From Desulfobulbaceae bacterium (GTDB taxonomy: Bacteria > Desulfobacterota > Desulfobulbia > Desulfobulbales > Desulfocapsaceae): a stretch of DNA of 14,306 bases. The notes beneath the pieces were generated by a model that was not told the origin of the DNA, did not search any database, and saw nothing but the letters and a program-made list of their open reading frames with translations. The position numbers were made by a program, and so were the translations under genes. Positions 1 through 6,428 of the stretch are shown here, piece after piece (the stretch's first letter is position 1; each line of letters starts with the position of its first letter). The stretch covers positions 1 through 14,306 of the forward strand of contig JAUVON010000036.1 of NCBI GenBank assembly GCA_030599175.1, in the 5' to 3' direction.

Positions 1-279
1 GCTGGCTTGTCGTCGTATCTTCATGCCTTCTCTAACTTCGATGATGCACGCCTGTTGATCCGGAATACCGTCTATCTCCATAAGGCACTCATGGCAGACT
101 CCCATAAAACAGTATGGTGCTCTTTTTTTACCATTTACGGGAGACAGGCGTGTATGTTTCTGTCCGGCTGAACCAACGACGGCGGCTGCAACAGTGATAG
201 TATCCGGCACGGTGAGGAGAGTTCCCTCAAATTCAATGGTTACCGTTTTACCAATTTGTTGACTGTAATGTTTAAACAT
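1..279 (-). CDS. Small [2Fe-2S] protein, Fer2_4 type (partial, C-terminus beyond left edge)
   Basis: The first 93 residues are visible; the frame is open to the window edge. It starts at ATG 279-277, with AGAGAG five bases upstream. The cysteines C57, C62, C65 and C78 give C-x4-C-x2-C-x12-C in the context APYCFMGVCHEC, the 2Fe-2S cluster signature of Fer2_4 (PF13510) proteins. In known systems such proteins are either the gamma subunit or the N-terminus of the alpha subunit of HcnABC, opine oxidase, hydroxyproline dehydrogenase and sarcosine oxidase-like flavoenzymes, where they pass electrons between flavins. Its ATG overlaps the stop of the preceding FAD oxidoreductase (ATGTTTAA), so the two were translationally coupled partners. 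If complete, a family member would run about 90 to 110 residues; a longer fusion cannot be excluded because the end is missing. The family call is confident, the substrate is unknown. Confidence 0.85.
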   Translation of the reverse strand, partial: MFKHYSQQIGKTVTIEFEGTLLTVPDTITVAAAVVGSAGQKHTRLSPVNGKKRAPYCFMGVCHECLMEIDGIPDQQACIIEVREGMKIRRQAS

Positions 280-653
280 TGAATCTCTCTAATTTGAACT
301 TTCTGATATCATCAGCTCTTTTGCCACCCAGTATCCATGACGGTAAAAGAGACATATGGAGCGACGCAAGAGTGACGCAGATCAAGTTCGATGCCACTCT
401 CTTCTTCAAGCCAGCGGGCAAAGTCAGTAAACTCCAGGACAGCTTTTTCAGAAAATCTACTATAGTCCCTGTTGCCGGAACCCTTGGATTGAGACCAGAC
501 AAGGCCAAAATTGCCTCTTGATGCTGTATGGAGTCTGCTGGTTTTATCAGCCATCAGCACTCTTGCACCGGATCTTACAAGTCCGAGTGCAACCGCTGAG
601 CCCAAGAGCCCGCCACCAATGACACAGACATCATATGTGCCGTGATATTCCAA
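272..653 (-). pseudogene. DAO-family FAD-dependent oxidoreductase, internally deleted and frameshifted
   Basis: The N-terminal part starts best at TTG 653-651, nine bases after a strong AGGAGG that overlaps the stop of the upstream ATPase gene. It begins with an FAD-binding Rossmann motif (YDVCVIGGGLLGSAVALGL), continues to about GIELDLRHS, and then stops at 312-314. In another frame, ending at TAA 272-274, is a typical DAO-family C-terminus (ILGGKRADDIRKFKLERF), whose stop overlaps the start of the Fer2_4 gene. Family members have about 370 to 390 residues, but only about 125 codons are left between start and stop. Roughly 250 to 270 residues are therefore missing, with the junction somewhere between about 340 and 385. 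A direct repeat TGCGTC lies near the junction (363-368 and 374-379 on the other strand). The original enzyme would have oxidised an amine or imino acid together with the Fer2_4 partner. The product now is surely inactive. The family call is firm, the exact junction is not. Confidence 0.8.
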
Positions 654-666
654 GTAACGCGTCCTC

Positions 667-1647
667 CTAACTATACAAATGGCATGCAACACCTCTTCCT
701 TCGCCAAGTTCAATCCATTTGGGGTATTCTCTGGAGCAGATATCTTTAGCTTTTGCACAGCGGGGATGAAAATGACATCCTCTGGGAGGAGAAATCGGAG
801 AAGGGACTTCACCTTTAAGTTGGGCAAAAGCCTGTTTGACACTTGGGTCGGGAATCGGGGATGCATTTCGTAGTGTTAGTGTATACGGATGCAGCGGCTC
901 ATCAAAAATCTGGTTGACGGTTCCAAGTTCTACAAATTTACCCAGATACATAATTGCGACCCGCTGGCAGAAATATCTGACCACGGCAAGGTCGTGGGAT
1001 ATAAATAAATAGCTCAATGAAAGTCTTTCTTTCAGATCCTGAAGGAGCTGAAGGATCTGCATCTGGATGGAGACATCCAGTGCTGATACAGCCTCATCTG
1101 CAACGATAAGTTCAGGGTTAAATAGAAGCGCTCTGGCAATGCCGACTCTCTGCCGCTGGCCTCCTGAGAATTCATGGGGATATTTATTAATTACACCTGC
1201 AGACAAACCCACATTTTCGAGAAGATCTACTACAATATCACGTATTTCATCATTCTCACAAAGCTTATGAACCCTCATCGGTTCTTCCAGGGTCTGGCCA
1301 ATGGTTCTTCTGGGATTGAGAGATGACTAAGGATCCTGGAAAATGATCTGCATCTTTTTCCGTATGGATCTGAGTTCTTGATCCTTCAAACCGGTTATAT
1401 CCGTCTCCTGCAGAAAAACCTGACCGGAATCCGGCTCGATCAGACGAAGAACACATCTACCAACGGTGCTTTTGCCGCAGCCTGATTCACCTGCGAGACC
1501 GAAGGCTTCTTTCCTGTTAATATGAAAGGAGACGTCATCAACAGCTTTAACCGTATAGCTCACACTTTTCGGGAAACCCCGCTTTATCTGAAAGTGTTTA
1601 GTAAGATGGTTGACTGTCAGCAGTGGGTGTTCTGTTGAGTTTTTCAT
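667..1647 (-). pseudogene. Dpp/Opp-type ABC transporter ATPase (DppF-like) with one in-frame TAG
   Basis: This is the second ATPase of the transporter, energising import through the two permeases at the inner membrane. From ATG 1647 (AAAGG seven bases upstream) one frame runs 327 codons to TAG 667-669, a normal DppF length. The only interruption is a TAG at codon 107 (1327-1329). Visible parts are Walker A GESGCGKS (53-60), Q-loop IIFQDP (101-106), then the TAG followed by SSLNPR, ABC signature FSGGQRQR (160-167), Walker B LIVADEA (180-186), the D-loop SALD, H-loop SHDL (217-220) and the C-terminal cysteine cluster C291, C297, C304, C322. Family members read FQDP-Tyr-SSLNP here, so a Tyr codon has become TAG without any frame change. 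The N-terminal piece lacks the signature and Walker B; the C-terminal piece could only restart at ATG 1278 and lacks Walker A. It is either a nonsense pseudogene or a recoded gene. The neighbouring oxidoreductase is also broken, which favours decay. Confidence 0.85.
1327..1329 (-). other. In-frame amber codon inside the DppF-like gene
   Basis: On the coding strand the codons read TTC CAG GAT CCT TAG TCA TCT CTC AAT CCC, that is FQDP-stop-SSLNP. The residue replaced is the aromatic one directly after the Q-loop, usually Tyr (TAC or TAT) in this family, so one base change explains it. Both sides remain in the same frame and are well conserved, which rules out a frameshift. TAG is also the ordinary stop of the binding-protein gene, the DppC-like permease gene and the second MnhD-like gene in this window, so TAG is not a reserved sense codon here. 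Confidence 0.9.
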
Positions 1648-1657
1648 CGTAAAACCT

Positions 1658-2629
1658 TTATTCGCAGAGCAGACAACGAACCAGCTGAGTCGGGTTGTCT
1701 TTTAGCGGCATGAGTTGTGGAAGTATATCAGATCGACATTGGTCTTTTCTTTCACAGCGGTCGAAAAAGCGGCATCCCTCAGGCATGTTATCTATGGAGG
1801 GCACCATTCCCTGGATGGGCGAGATGTCCTTGTTGTCTTTATCAAGTCGGGGTATGGATTTCAAAAGAGCCTGGGTGTACGGGTGACGGGGATTTGCAAA
1901 AAGATCGGTTACAGATGCCGTTTCCACAATGGTTCCGGCATACATGACAGCCACGCGGTCTGCCACATGGGCGACGACTCCCAGGTCATGGGTGATGAAA
2001 ATCATGGACATATGCTGTTTTTCTTTCAGTTCATGCAAGAGATAGAGCATCTGGGCCTGGATGGTTACATCCAGGGCAGTTGTGGGTTCATCTGCAAAGA
2101 CAAGATCCGGCTCACATGCCAGCGACATTGCAATCATAATGCGTTGACACATGCCGCCAGATAAGTGGTGGGGGTAATCGTCATAACGGTTTACAGGATC
2201 TGGGATTTTAACCATATCCATAAGTTCCAGGGCCCGCTTTTTGGCAGCAGCCTTACCGACATTCATATGATAAAAAACAGCTTCAGCTATCTGGCTGCCC
2301 ACCGTAAAAACCGGGTTTAATGAAGTCATCGGCTCTTGAAAAATCATGGTCATGGCGCTGCCCCTGATTTTCCTGAGCTTCTCTCTTGGCATGGTCAGCA
2401 GGTCTTCACCCTTGAAAAGTGCGGTTCCGCTATCGATTCTGCTGCCGTGCTCCGGCAGTAAACCCATAAGAGAAAAGGCCGTAACACTTTTGCCGCATCC
2501 TGATTCACCGACTATTGCCAGGGTTTCATTTGGTTTTAATGAAAAGGAAATATCAGTTGTAGCCGGGTACCATCCGGACTGCAATTTAAACGCAGTGCTT
2601 AGATCTTTTACTTCCAGAATATACTTCAT
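1658..2629 (-). CDS. Dpp/Opp-type ABC transporter ATPase (DppD-like)
   Basis: First ATPase of the peptide/opine/nickel-type importer; it binds and hydrolyses ATP at the cytoplasmic face. With the start at ATG 2629 it has 323 residues: Walker A GESGCGKS (41-48), Q-loop FQEPMTSLNP (97-106), signature LSGGM (156-160), Walker B LVFADEP (176-182), D-loop TALD and H-loop THDL (H214). The C-terminal oligopeptide-type extension carries PYTQALL and cysteines C286, C292, C298, C319 and C322; in some DppD-type proteins such a cluster binds iron-sulfur. An alternative ATG at 2650 adds seven residues and overlaps the upstream permease by 11 bases. I prefer 2629 because family members start just before the LEV strand and because AGAG lies eight bases upstream, but neither ribosome site is strong. 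The gene is intact, unlike its DppF-like partner. Substrate not predictable from the ATPase. Confidence 0.93.
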   Translation of the reverse strand: MKYILEVKDLSTAFKLQSGWYPATTDISFSLKPNETLAIVGESGCGKSVTAFSLMGLLPEHGSRIDSGTALFKGEDLLTMPREKLRKIRGSAMTMIFQEPMTSLNPVFTVGSQIAEAVFYHMNVGKAAAKKRALELMDMVKIPDPVNRYDDYPHHLSGGMCQRIMIAMSLACEPDLVFADEPTTALDVTIQAQMLYLLHELKEKQHMSMIFITHDLGVVAHVADRVAVMYAGTIVETASVTDLFANPRHPYTQALLKSIPRLDKDNKDISPIQGMVPSIDNMPEGCRFFDRCERKDQCRSDILPQLMPLKDNPTQLVRCLLCE

Positions 2630-2639
2630 GGCAGTAGCT

Positions 2640-3506
2640 CTATTTTTCATTTCTTAGTTTGGGGTCAAGGGCATCACGCAGGCCGTCACCCAGGAGGTTG
2701 GCAGCAAATACGATCACAAGGATAACAAGTCCCGGATACAGAGAGGCCCATGGTGCGGACATGATATCCTTAAAGCCTTCCCTGATCATGCCACCGAGAG
2801 TCGCGGTGGGAGGATTTACCCCAAGGCCGATGAAGCTGAGGGCCGCTTCGGTTCTAACGGCAGTCGCCATCCACATGGATCCCATAACCATCAGCTCCCC
2901 TAAAATGTTGGGGAAGATATGTACTACCAGGATGCGTATATCGGAAAATCCCATTGCCTGGCAGGCCTCGACATACACCTTGCTTTTGGCGGCAATGGTA
3001 GGTGCCCGGGCAATGCGTGCAAACCGCGGGATCATGGTCAGGGCAAGAGCAATAATCAAATTTGCCTGACTGGGTCCGAGTATTGCGACAATAAGAAGTC
3101 CCATAAGCAAGGTTGGAATTGACATTAAGACATCCATAACCCCCATGACAAAACTATCAAAATATCCGCCTTTATATCCTGCCATTGATCCCAGTATAGT
3201 GCCGAAAAACATGGCTATGGCAACCGAAACAGAACCAATAATAAATGAAACCCTGCAGCCCCAGATAATTCGGGAGAGTACATCCCTGCCATAATAATCA
3301 GTCCCCAGCAGAAACTCAGCTGAAGGTGGCTCCAGTCGCTGAATAATGTGTTGTTCCACGGGGTCATAGGGTGCTATGACAGGGGCAAGGACTGCAAGCA
3401 AAACCAGAATTGTCAGTAAAAGCAGTCCGACCCATGAGGTCTTATTGCGGTTAAAAACATGATATGTTTCAGTTCCAAAATGTTTAAAACGAGCGATGGT
3501 ATTCAT
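2640..3506 (-). CDS. ABC transporter permease, DppC/OppC type
   Basis: Inner-membrane permease of 288 residues, normal for DppC. After a short cytoplasmic N-terminus there is a first helix (about 25-45), the family hallmark FLLGTDYYGRDVLSRI (66-80), then helices near 88-108, 118-142 and 147-165. The EAA loop is VEACQAMGFSDIRILVVHIF (about 179-198), which docks onto the ATPases, and two more helices follow before the end. The start ATG overlaps the stop of the DppB-like gene (ATGA, 3503-3506), so translation is coupled. It ends with TAG. It forms a heterodimeric pore with the upstream permease and passes the substrate delivered by the binding protein. Family assignment is secure; the substrate is not. 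Confidence 0.95.
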   Translation of the reverse strand: MNTIARFKHFGTETYHVFNRNKTSWVGLLLLTILVLLAVLAPVIAPYDPVEQHIIQRLEPPSAEFLLGTDYYGRDVLSRIIWGCRVSFIIGSVSVAIAMFFGTILGSMAGYKGGYFDSFVMGVMDVLMSIPTLLMGLLIVAILGPSQANLIIALALTMIPRFARIARAPTIAAKSKVYVEACQAMGFSDIRILVVHIFPNILGELMVMGSMWMATAVRTEAALSFIGLGVNPPTATLGGMIREGFKDIMSAPWASLYPGLVILVIVFAANLLGDGLRDALDPKLRNEK

Positions 3507-4444
3507 TGTTTACGTATCCTCGGGTCAACCATGCCGTAGGTCAGGTCAGTTACAAGATTAACAAGCACGATTAAAAATGCATAAATAACCATAAGCCCCT
3601 GCAGCAGGTTGTAATCACGCTCATCCAGTGCTGATAGAATCAGTTTGCCAAGCCCAGGTCGGTTAAAAACAATTTCTGTTAAGACAGAATTCCCTACAAG
3701 GACACCTATATAGAGCCCGATAATAGTAATTACAGGAATCAGGGCATTTTTCAGGGCATGTTTATAAAGGATTATAATTCCCGGCAGACCTTTGGCCTTT
3801 GCCGTGCGTATATAGTCTTCTCCCAGAGTTTCCAGAAGTGAAGAACGCGCGGATCTGACCACATAGGCCATCATGATGAGGCCCAGATTAATGGCGGGTA
3901 AGACCAGCATATGCAGTCTTTCCCCGAGATTATCCATGTCGGGGTCACTGATCACCGGGAACCATCCCAGATATACGGAAAAAGCTAAAAGCAGGAGAAT
4001 GCCTGAATAAAAGGCGGGGAAAGATAATCCAATAAGCGAGCCTATGCGGGTGATATAATCCCCCAGACTGTTTCGATACACCGCAGAAAATACGCCCAGA
4101 GGAAGTCCTATAATGACTCCAAGCAGGACACCGGCGAGTGTAAGCTCCACTGTATATGGCAATACATCTGCTATTATGGAGTTTATCGATTGTTTCCTGA
4201 TGATTGAGTTGCCAAGATCTCCCTGCACGAGAGAACCGAGGAACTCCCCATACTGTACAATAACCGGTCGATCAAGACCGAGTTCTGCGCGCAATGCGGT
4301 AAGAGATTCATGGGACGCTGAATCACCCAGGATTACCTGAGCCGGATCTCCCGGAGCCATGCGCACCACAAAAAAGACCAGGGTCACAACAGCAAGAAGA
4401 ATTGGTATTGCAAGGAGCAACCGCTTTATAATGTATTGTAGCAT
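3503..4444 (-). CDS. ABC transporter permease, DppB/OppB type
   Basis: Inner-membrane permease of 313 residues from ATG 4444, preceded by AGAGGA five to six bases upstream. The frame stays open to about 4498, but only through a TTG and without family similarity, so the shorter start is right. It opens with the typical DppB N-terminus MLQYIIKRLLLAIPILLAVV. A periplasmic segment carries MAPGDPAQVILG (about 29-40) and the LGLDRP repeat region (55-60). Helices follow, and the EAA loop EDYIRTAKAKGLPG lies at about 209-222. The C-terminus is the family-typical YGMVDPRIRKQ. It pairs with the DppC-like permease, whose start overlaps its stop by four bases. It is separated from the binding-protein gene by a 227-base spacer with a strong hairpin, which probably sets a lower level for the membrane and ATPase genes. 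Confidence 0.95.
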   Translation of the reverse strand: MLQYIIKRLLLAIPILLAVVTLVFFVVRMAPGDPAQVILGDSASHESLTALRAELGLDRPVIVQYGEFLGSLVQGDLGNSIIRKQSINSIIADVLPYTVELTLAGVLLGVIIGLPLGVFSAVYRNSLGDYITRIGSLIGLSFPAFYSGILLLLAFSVYLGWFPVISDPDMDNLGERLHMLVLPAINLGLIMMAYVVRSARSSLLETLGEDYIRTAKAKGLPGIIILYKHALKNALIPVITIIGLYIGVLVGNSVLTEIVFNRPGLGKLILSALDERDYNLLQGLMVIYAFLIVLVNLVTDLTYGMVDPRIRKQ

Positions 4445-4625
4445 TTCAATCCTCTTTGCTCTTAGTGTCTTTAGTGCCTTACTCCAGAACTTCTGCAATA
4501 AAAAACAAGAAATTGAGGAAGGTCGTTTAAATTATATGGTTGAATATACTTTCATGGCACTTATCCAAGCATTTTAAAATTCCGATTTATTCGGGTTAGA
4601 AAGAATACTTTGGTTTTGTACTTTT

Positions 4626-4653
4626 CGTCATTCCCACGGATGTGGGAATGACG
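4626..4653. repeat. Perfect inverted repeat (12-bp arms, 4-base loop) between binding-protein and permease genes
   Basis: CGTCATTCCCAC and GTGGGAATGACG flank the loop GGAT, giving a perfect 12-bp stem that starts 18 bases after the stop codon of the binding-protein gene. No T-run follows on either strand, so it is not a classical intrinsic terminator. The CATTCCC...GGGAATG core resembles dispersed REP-like palindromes found in many proteobacterial genomes. In the transcript it would protect the 3' end of the binding-protein message, as REP elements do in maltose and other transporter operons, giving more binding protein than permease. Only one copy is present in this window. A smaller stem (CCGA 4582-4585 with TCGG 4591-4594) lies further along the same spacer; otherwise I see nothing in the 227-base spacer (4445-4671). 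Confidence 0.85.
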
Positions 4654-4671
4654 GAGCAGGAGACTTTTGCT

Positions 4672-6225
4672 CTATTTGAAGTTGGTTTTTTCAGTTATCA
4701 ACGGTCCGTTTGACAGGCTGTTGTCAAGTTTGTATCCATAATCAAGATTGGATTTGCGGCACCAGACCTGATACTGTTCGAAAAGAGGTATTGCATAGAC
4801 ATCTTTTTGAATTTTATCCTGAGCTGCAGCCCACAAAGCTATCTGATTTTTTGAGTCAACTTCTGTCTTCGCCTTGAGTATGTCATCATCAGCTACCTTG
4901 GCGTGGGAAAAATTGGTTATCCCGGTGGGTGTTCCGACAATACTGCTGGAGAGGAAAAACTGACTCAGGTAGACATCAGCCACAGGAAAACGTGATGCGC
5001 CATAAAGGACGAGACTACTCTGGTTCTGGCGGATAAGCTTATGGAATGCTGAATGTTCGACAACCTGGAGATCAAGAGTAATCCCGGCAAGCCTTAACTG
5101 CTCCTGAATGACAATCATGGGAAGTCGCAGGGACTCAACTTTGGTGATTACAGCTTTGATTGTGAGTCCTTTGGCAAATCCTGCCTGGGCAAGAAGTTCC
5201 TTTGCCTTGGCAATGTCATGTTTATAAACCATTGCACTGTCTGAATGGCCAAGATAGCCGGCAGGTACAACAGAGTTGGCGGCGGAAGCAACTTCCAGGC
5301 CTATAAATGTAACGAGTCCTTCGCGGCTTACTGCATGAGCAATGGCCTGCCTTACACGAATATCATCAAGGGGCTTTATCGAAGTGTTAAGATGGAGATT
5401 ACGAAGCTCACCAAGACCGAAGACATCAACAACGATATTTTTCTTTTTCTCTTGATTTTTTACCCATCGGGCTTCACGCCTGCCGTAAAACAGATCGACT
5501 TCATCTTTATCAAAGGCAAGTTCTCTTGTTGCCTCATCCGGCATATATCTATAGGTGATTTTATCTATGGCAGGTTTGCCACGGAAGTAAGAGTCATTAG
5601 CTTTTAATTCGATAAATCGTTTTGACTGATATTTTACAAAAGCGAAGGGGCCTGTGCCAACTGGATTTATAGCTGCCTTGTCACCCAGTTTTTCTGACGC
5701 TTTTTTTGAGAGAATGAATCCACCATGGTAGTTTATTACTGCTCCAAGGAAGAAAGGCACTTTTTCACTTAGTGTTATTTTTACAGTGTAGGGATCAACA
5801 GCCTCCACGGATTTCACTGCACTGTACTCTTTGTAGGCGGAGGAGGTTGTTTTCTCTGCAGCTTTATTGAGCGAGAACACAACGTCCTCGGCGGTCAGTT
5901 CGCCATAATCACCATGGAACTGTACGCCCTGGCGCAGTTTAAAGGTCCATACAAGCTTATCTTCTGAAACTTCCCAGCTTTCAGCAAGATCAGCTTCAAT
6001 CGAGTTCAGATCAGCTGTTCCTGGTTTGAAGCGCACAAGTCCATTAAAAATCATGGGGAAAATGATTTTATCTTGTGTCTTTGTTGACATGTGAGGGTCG
6101 AGTGAGATCGCATCACTTCCCAACGTTCCGATTCTTAAAACATTTTCAGCAAAACCCGGTGTGACCAGAAAGGCCAGAACAAGTAACGATACCAGGCAGC
6201 CTAGTACAGATTTTCTTGTAATCAT
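4672..6225 (-). CDS. ABC transporter periplasmic substrate-binding protein, family 5 (DppA/OppA type)
   Basis: Secreted solute receptor of 517 residues. It has a Sec signal peptide: MITRK charged start, hydrophobic core (about 7-21), and cleavage predicted after TPGFA (residue 26). No lipobox cysteine stands at the cleavage site, so it should be soluble in the periplasm. The mature part is a typical SBP_bac_5 domain: LRIGTLGSDAISLDPHMST near the start, LAESWEVSEDKLVWTFKLR, the GTGPFAFVKY segment, then RVRQAIAHAVSRE and AKELLAQAGF in the second lobe. Length fits the family (about 500-540). A good ribosome site, AAAAGGAG, lies about nine bases upstream of ATG 6225. It is the first gene after the sigma-54 promoter. 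Family 5 proteins bind peptides, opines, nickel, glutathione or sugars; the downstream oxidoreductase genes suggest an amine or opine-like ligand, but this is inference. Confidence 0.94.
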   Translation of the reverse strand: MITRKSVLGCLVSLLVLAFLVTPGFAENVLRIGTLGSDAISLDPHMSTKTQDKIIFPMIFNGLVRFKPGTADLNSIEADLAESWEVSEDKLVWTFKLRQGVQFHGDYGELTAEDVVFSLNKAAEKTTSSAYKEYSAVKSVEAVDPYTVKITLSEKVPFFLGAVINYHGGFILSKKASEKLGDKAAINPVGTGPFAFVKYQSKRFIELKANDSYFRGKPAIDKITYRYMPDEATRELAFDKDEVDLFYGRREARWVKNQEKKKNIVVDVFGLGELRNLHLNTSIKPLDDIRVRQAIAHAVSREGLVTFIGLEVASAANSVVPAGYLGHSDSAMVYKHDIAKAKELLAQAGFAKGLTIKAVITKVESLRLPMIVIQEQLRLAGITLDLQVVEHSAFHKLIRQNQSSLVLYGASRFPVADVYLSQFFLSSSIVGTPTGITNFSHAKVADDDILKAKTEVDSKNQIALWAAAQDKIQKDVYAIPLFEQYQVWCRKSNLDYGYKLDNSLSNGPLITEKTNFK

Positions 6226-6383
6226 TAGCTTTCACTCCTTTTCGTTTCAATAATGAAACATTTAAAGTTAAGGTGCTATTGTTGTTCCAAAAGGACAATA
6301 ATGAACAAAACAGTGTGGCCGTGCGGCTTTTGTAATCTGAAACGATTACTGTTTGACTGCATGGATACTTTTTGATCAGAATA
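6226..6383 (-). promoter_or_regulatory. Long 5' leader of the transporter operon with three inverted repeats
   Basis: About 158 nt separate the expected transcription start (near 6384) from the binding-protein ATG, unusually long for a simple leader. It contains GTTTCA-ATAA-TGAAAC (6244-6259, perfect 6-bp arms) just before the ribosome site, an imperfect stem TTGTTCC-AAAA-GGACAA (6282-6298) and GTAATC-TGAAAC-GATTAC (6332-6349, perfect 6-bp arms). These could be RNA stems or protein-binding sites; the shared TGAAAC hexamer favours binding sites of the adjacent activator. No riboswitch class was recognised. Confidence 0.5.
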
Positions 6384-6394
6384 TAAGGGGAGTT

Positions 6395-6410
6395 TGCAAA
6401 TCATGTGCCA
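6395..6410 (-). promoter_or_regulatory. Sigma-54 (RpoN) promoter of the transporter/oxidoreductase operon
   Basis: On the minus strand TGGCACATGATTTGCA matches the -24/-12 consensus TGGCAC-N5-TTGC(A/T) at every defined position, with correct GG-to-GC spacing. It lies 18 bases after the stop codon of the sigma-54-dependent activator gene and points at the binding-protein gene, with the transcription start expected near 6384. A second GGCACAT copy lies nine bases upstream (6412-6418 on the other strand) but has no -12 element at the right distance. Location, sequence and the neighbouring activator agree, so confidence is high. Confidence 0.9.
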
Positions 6411-6428
6411 GATGTGCCTGCAGTCCAT

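Noticed and set aside
1265..1456. Frameshift in the DppF-like gene, suggested by an overlapping open frame
   Set aside because: Translation shows both halves are in the same frame, separated only by TAG at 1327-1329, so no frameshift is needed.
1715..2164. Long plus-strand open frame opposite the DppD-like gene
   Set aside because: It lies fully inside a well conserved ATPase gene on the other strand, has no family signature and no ribosome site of note; a shadow frame.
4531..4536. TATAAT on the minus strand in the spacer before the permease genes, possible internal promoter
   Set aside because: No acceptable -35 box at 16-18 bases upstream; the spacer is AT-rich and such hexamers are expected.
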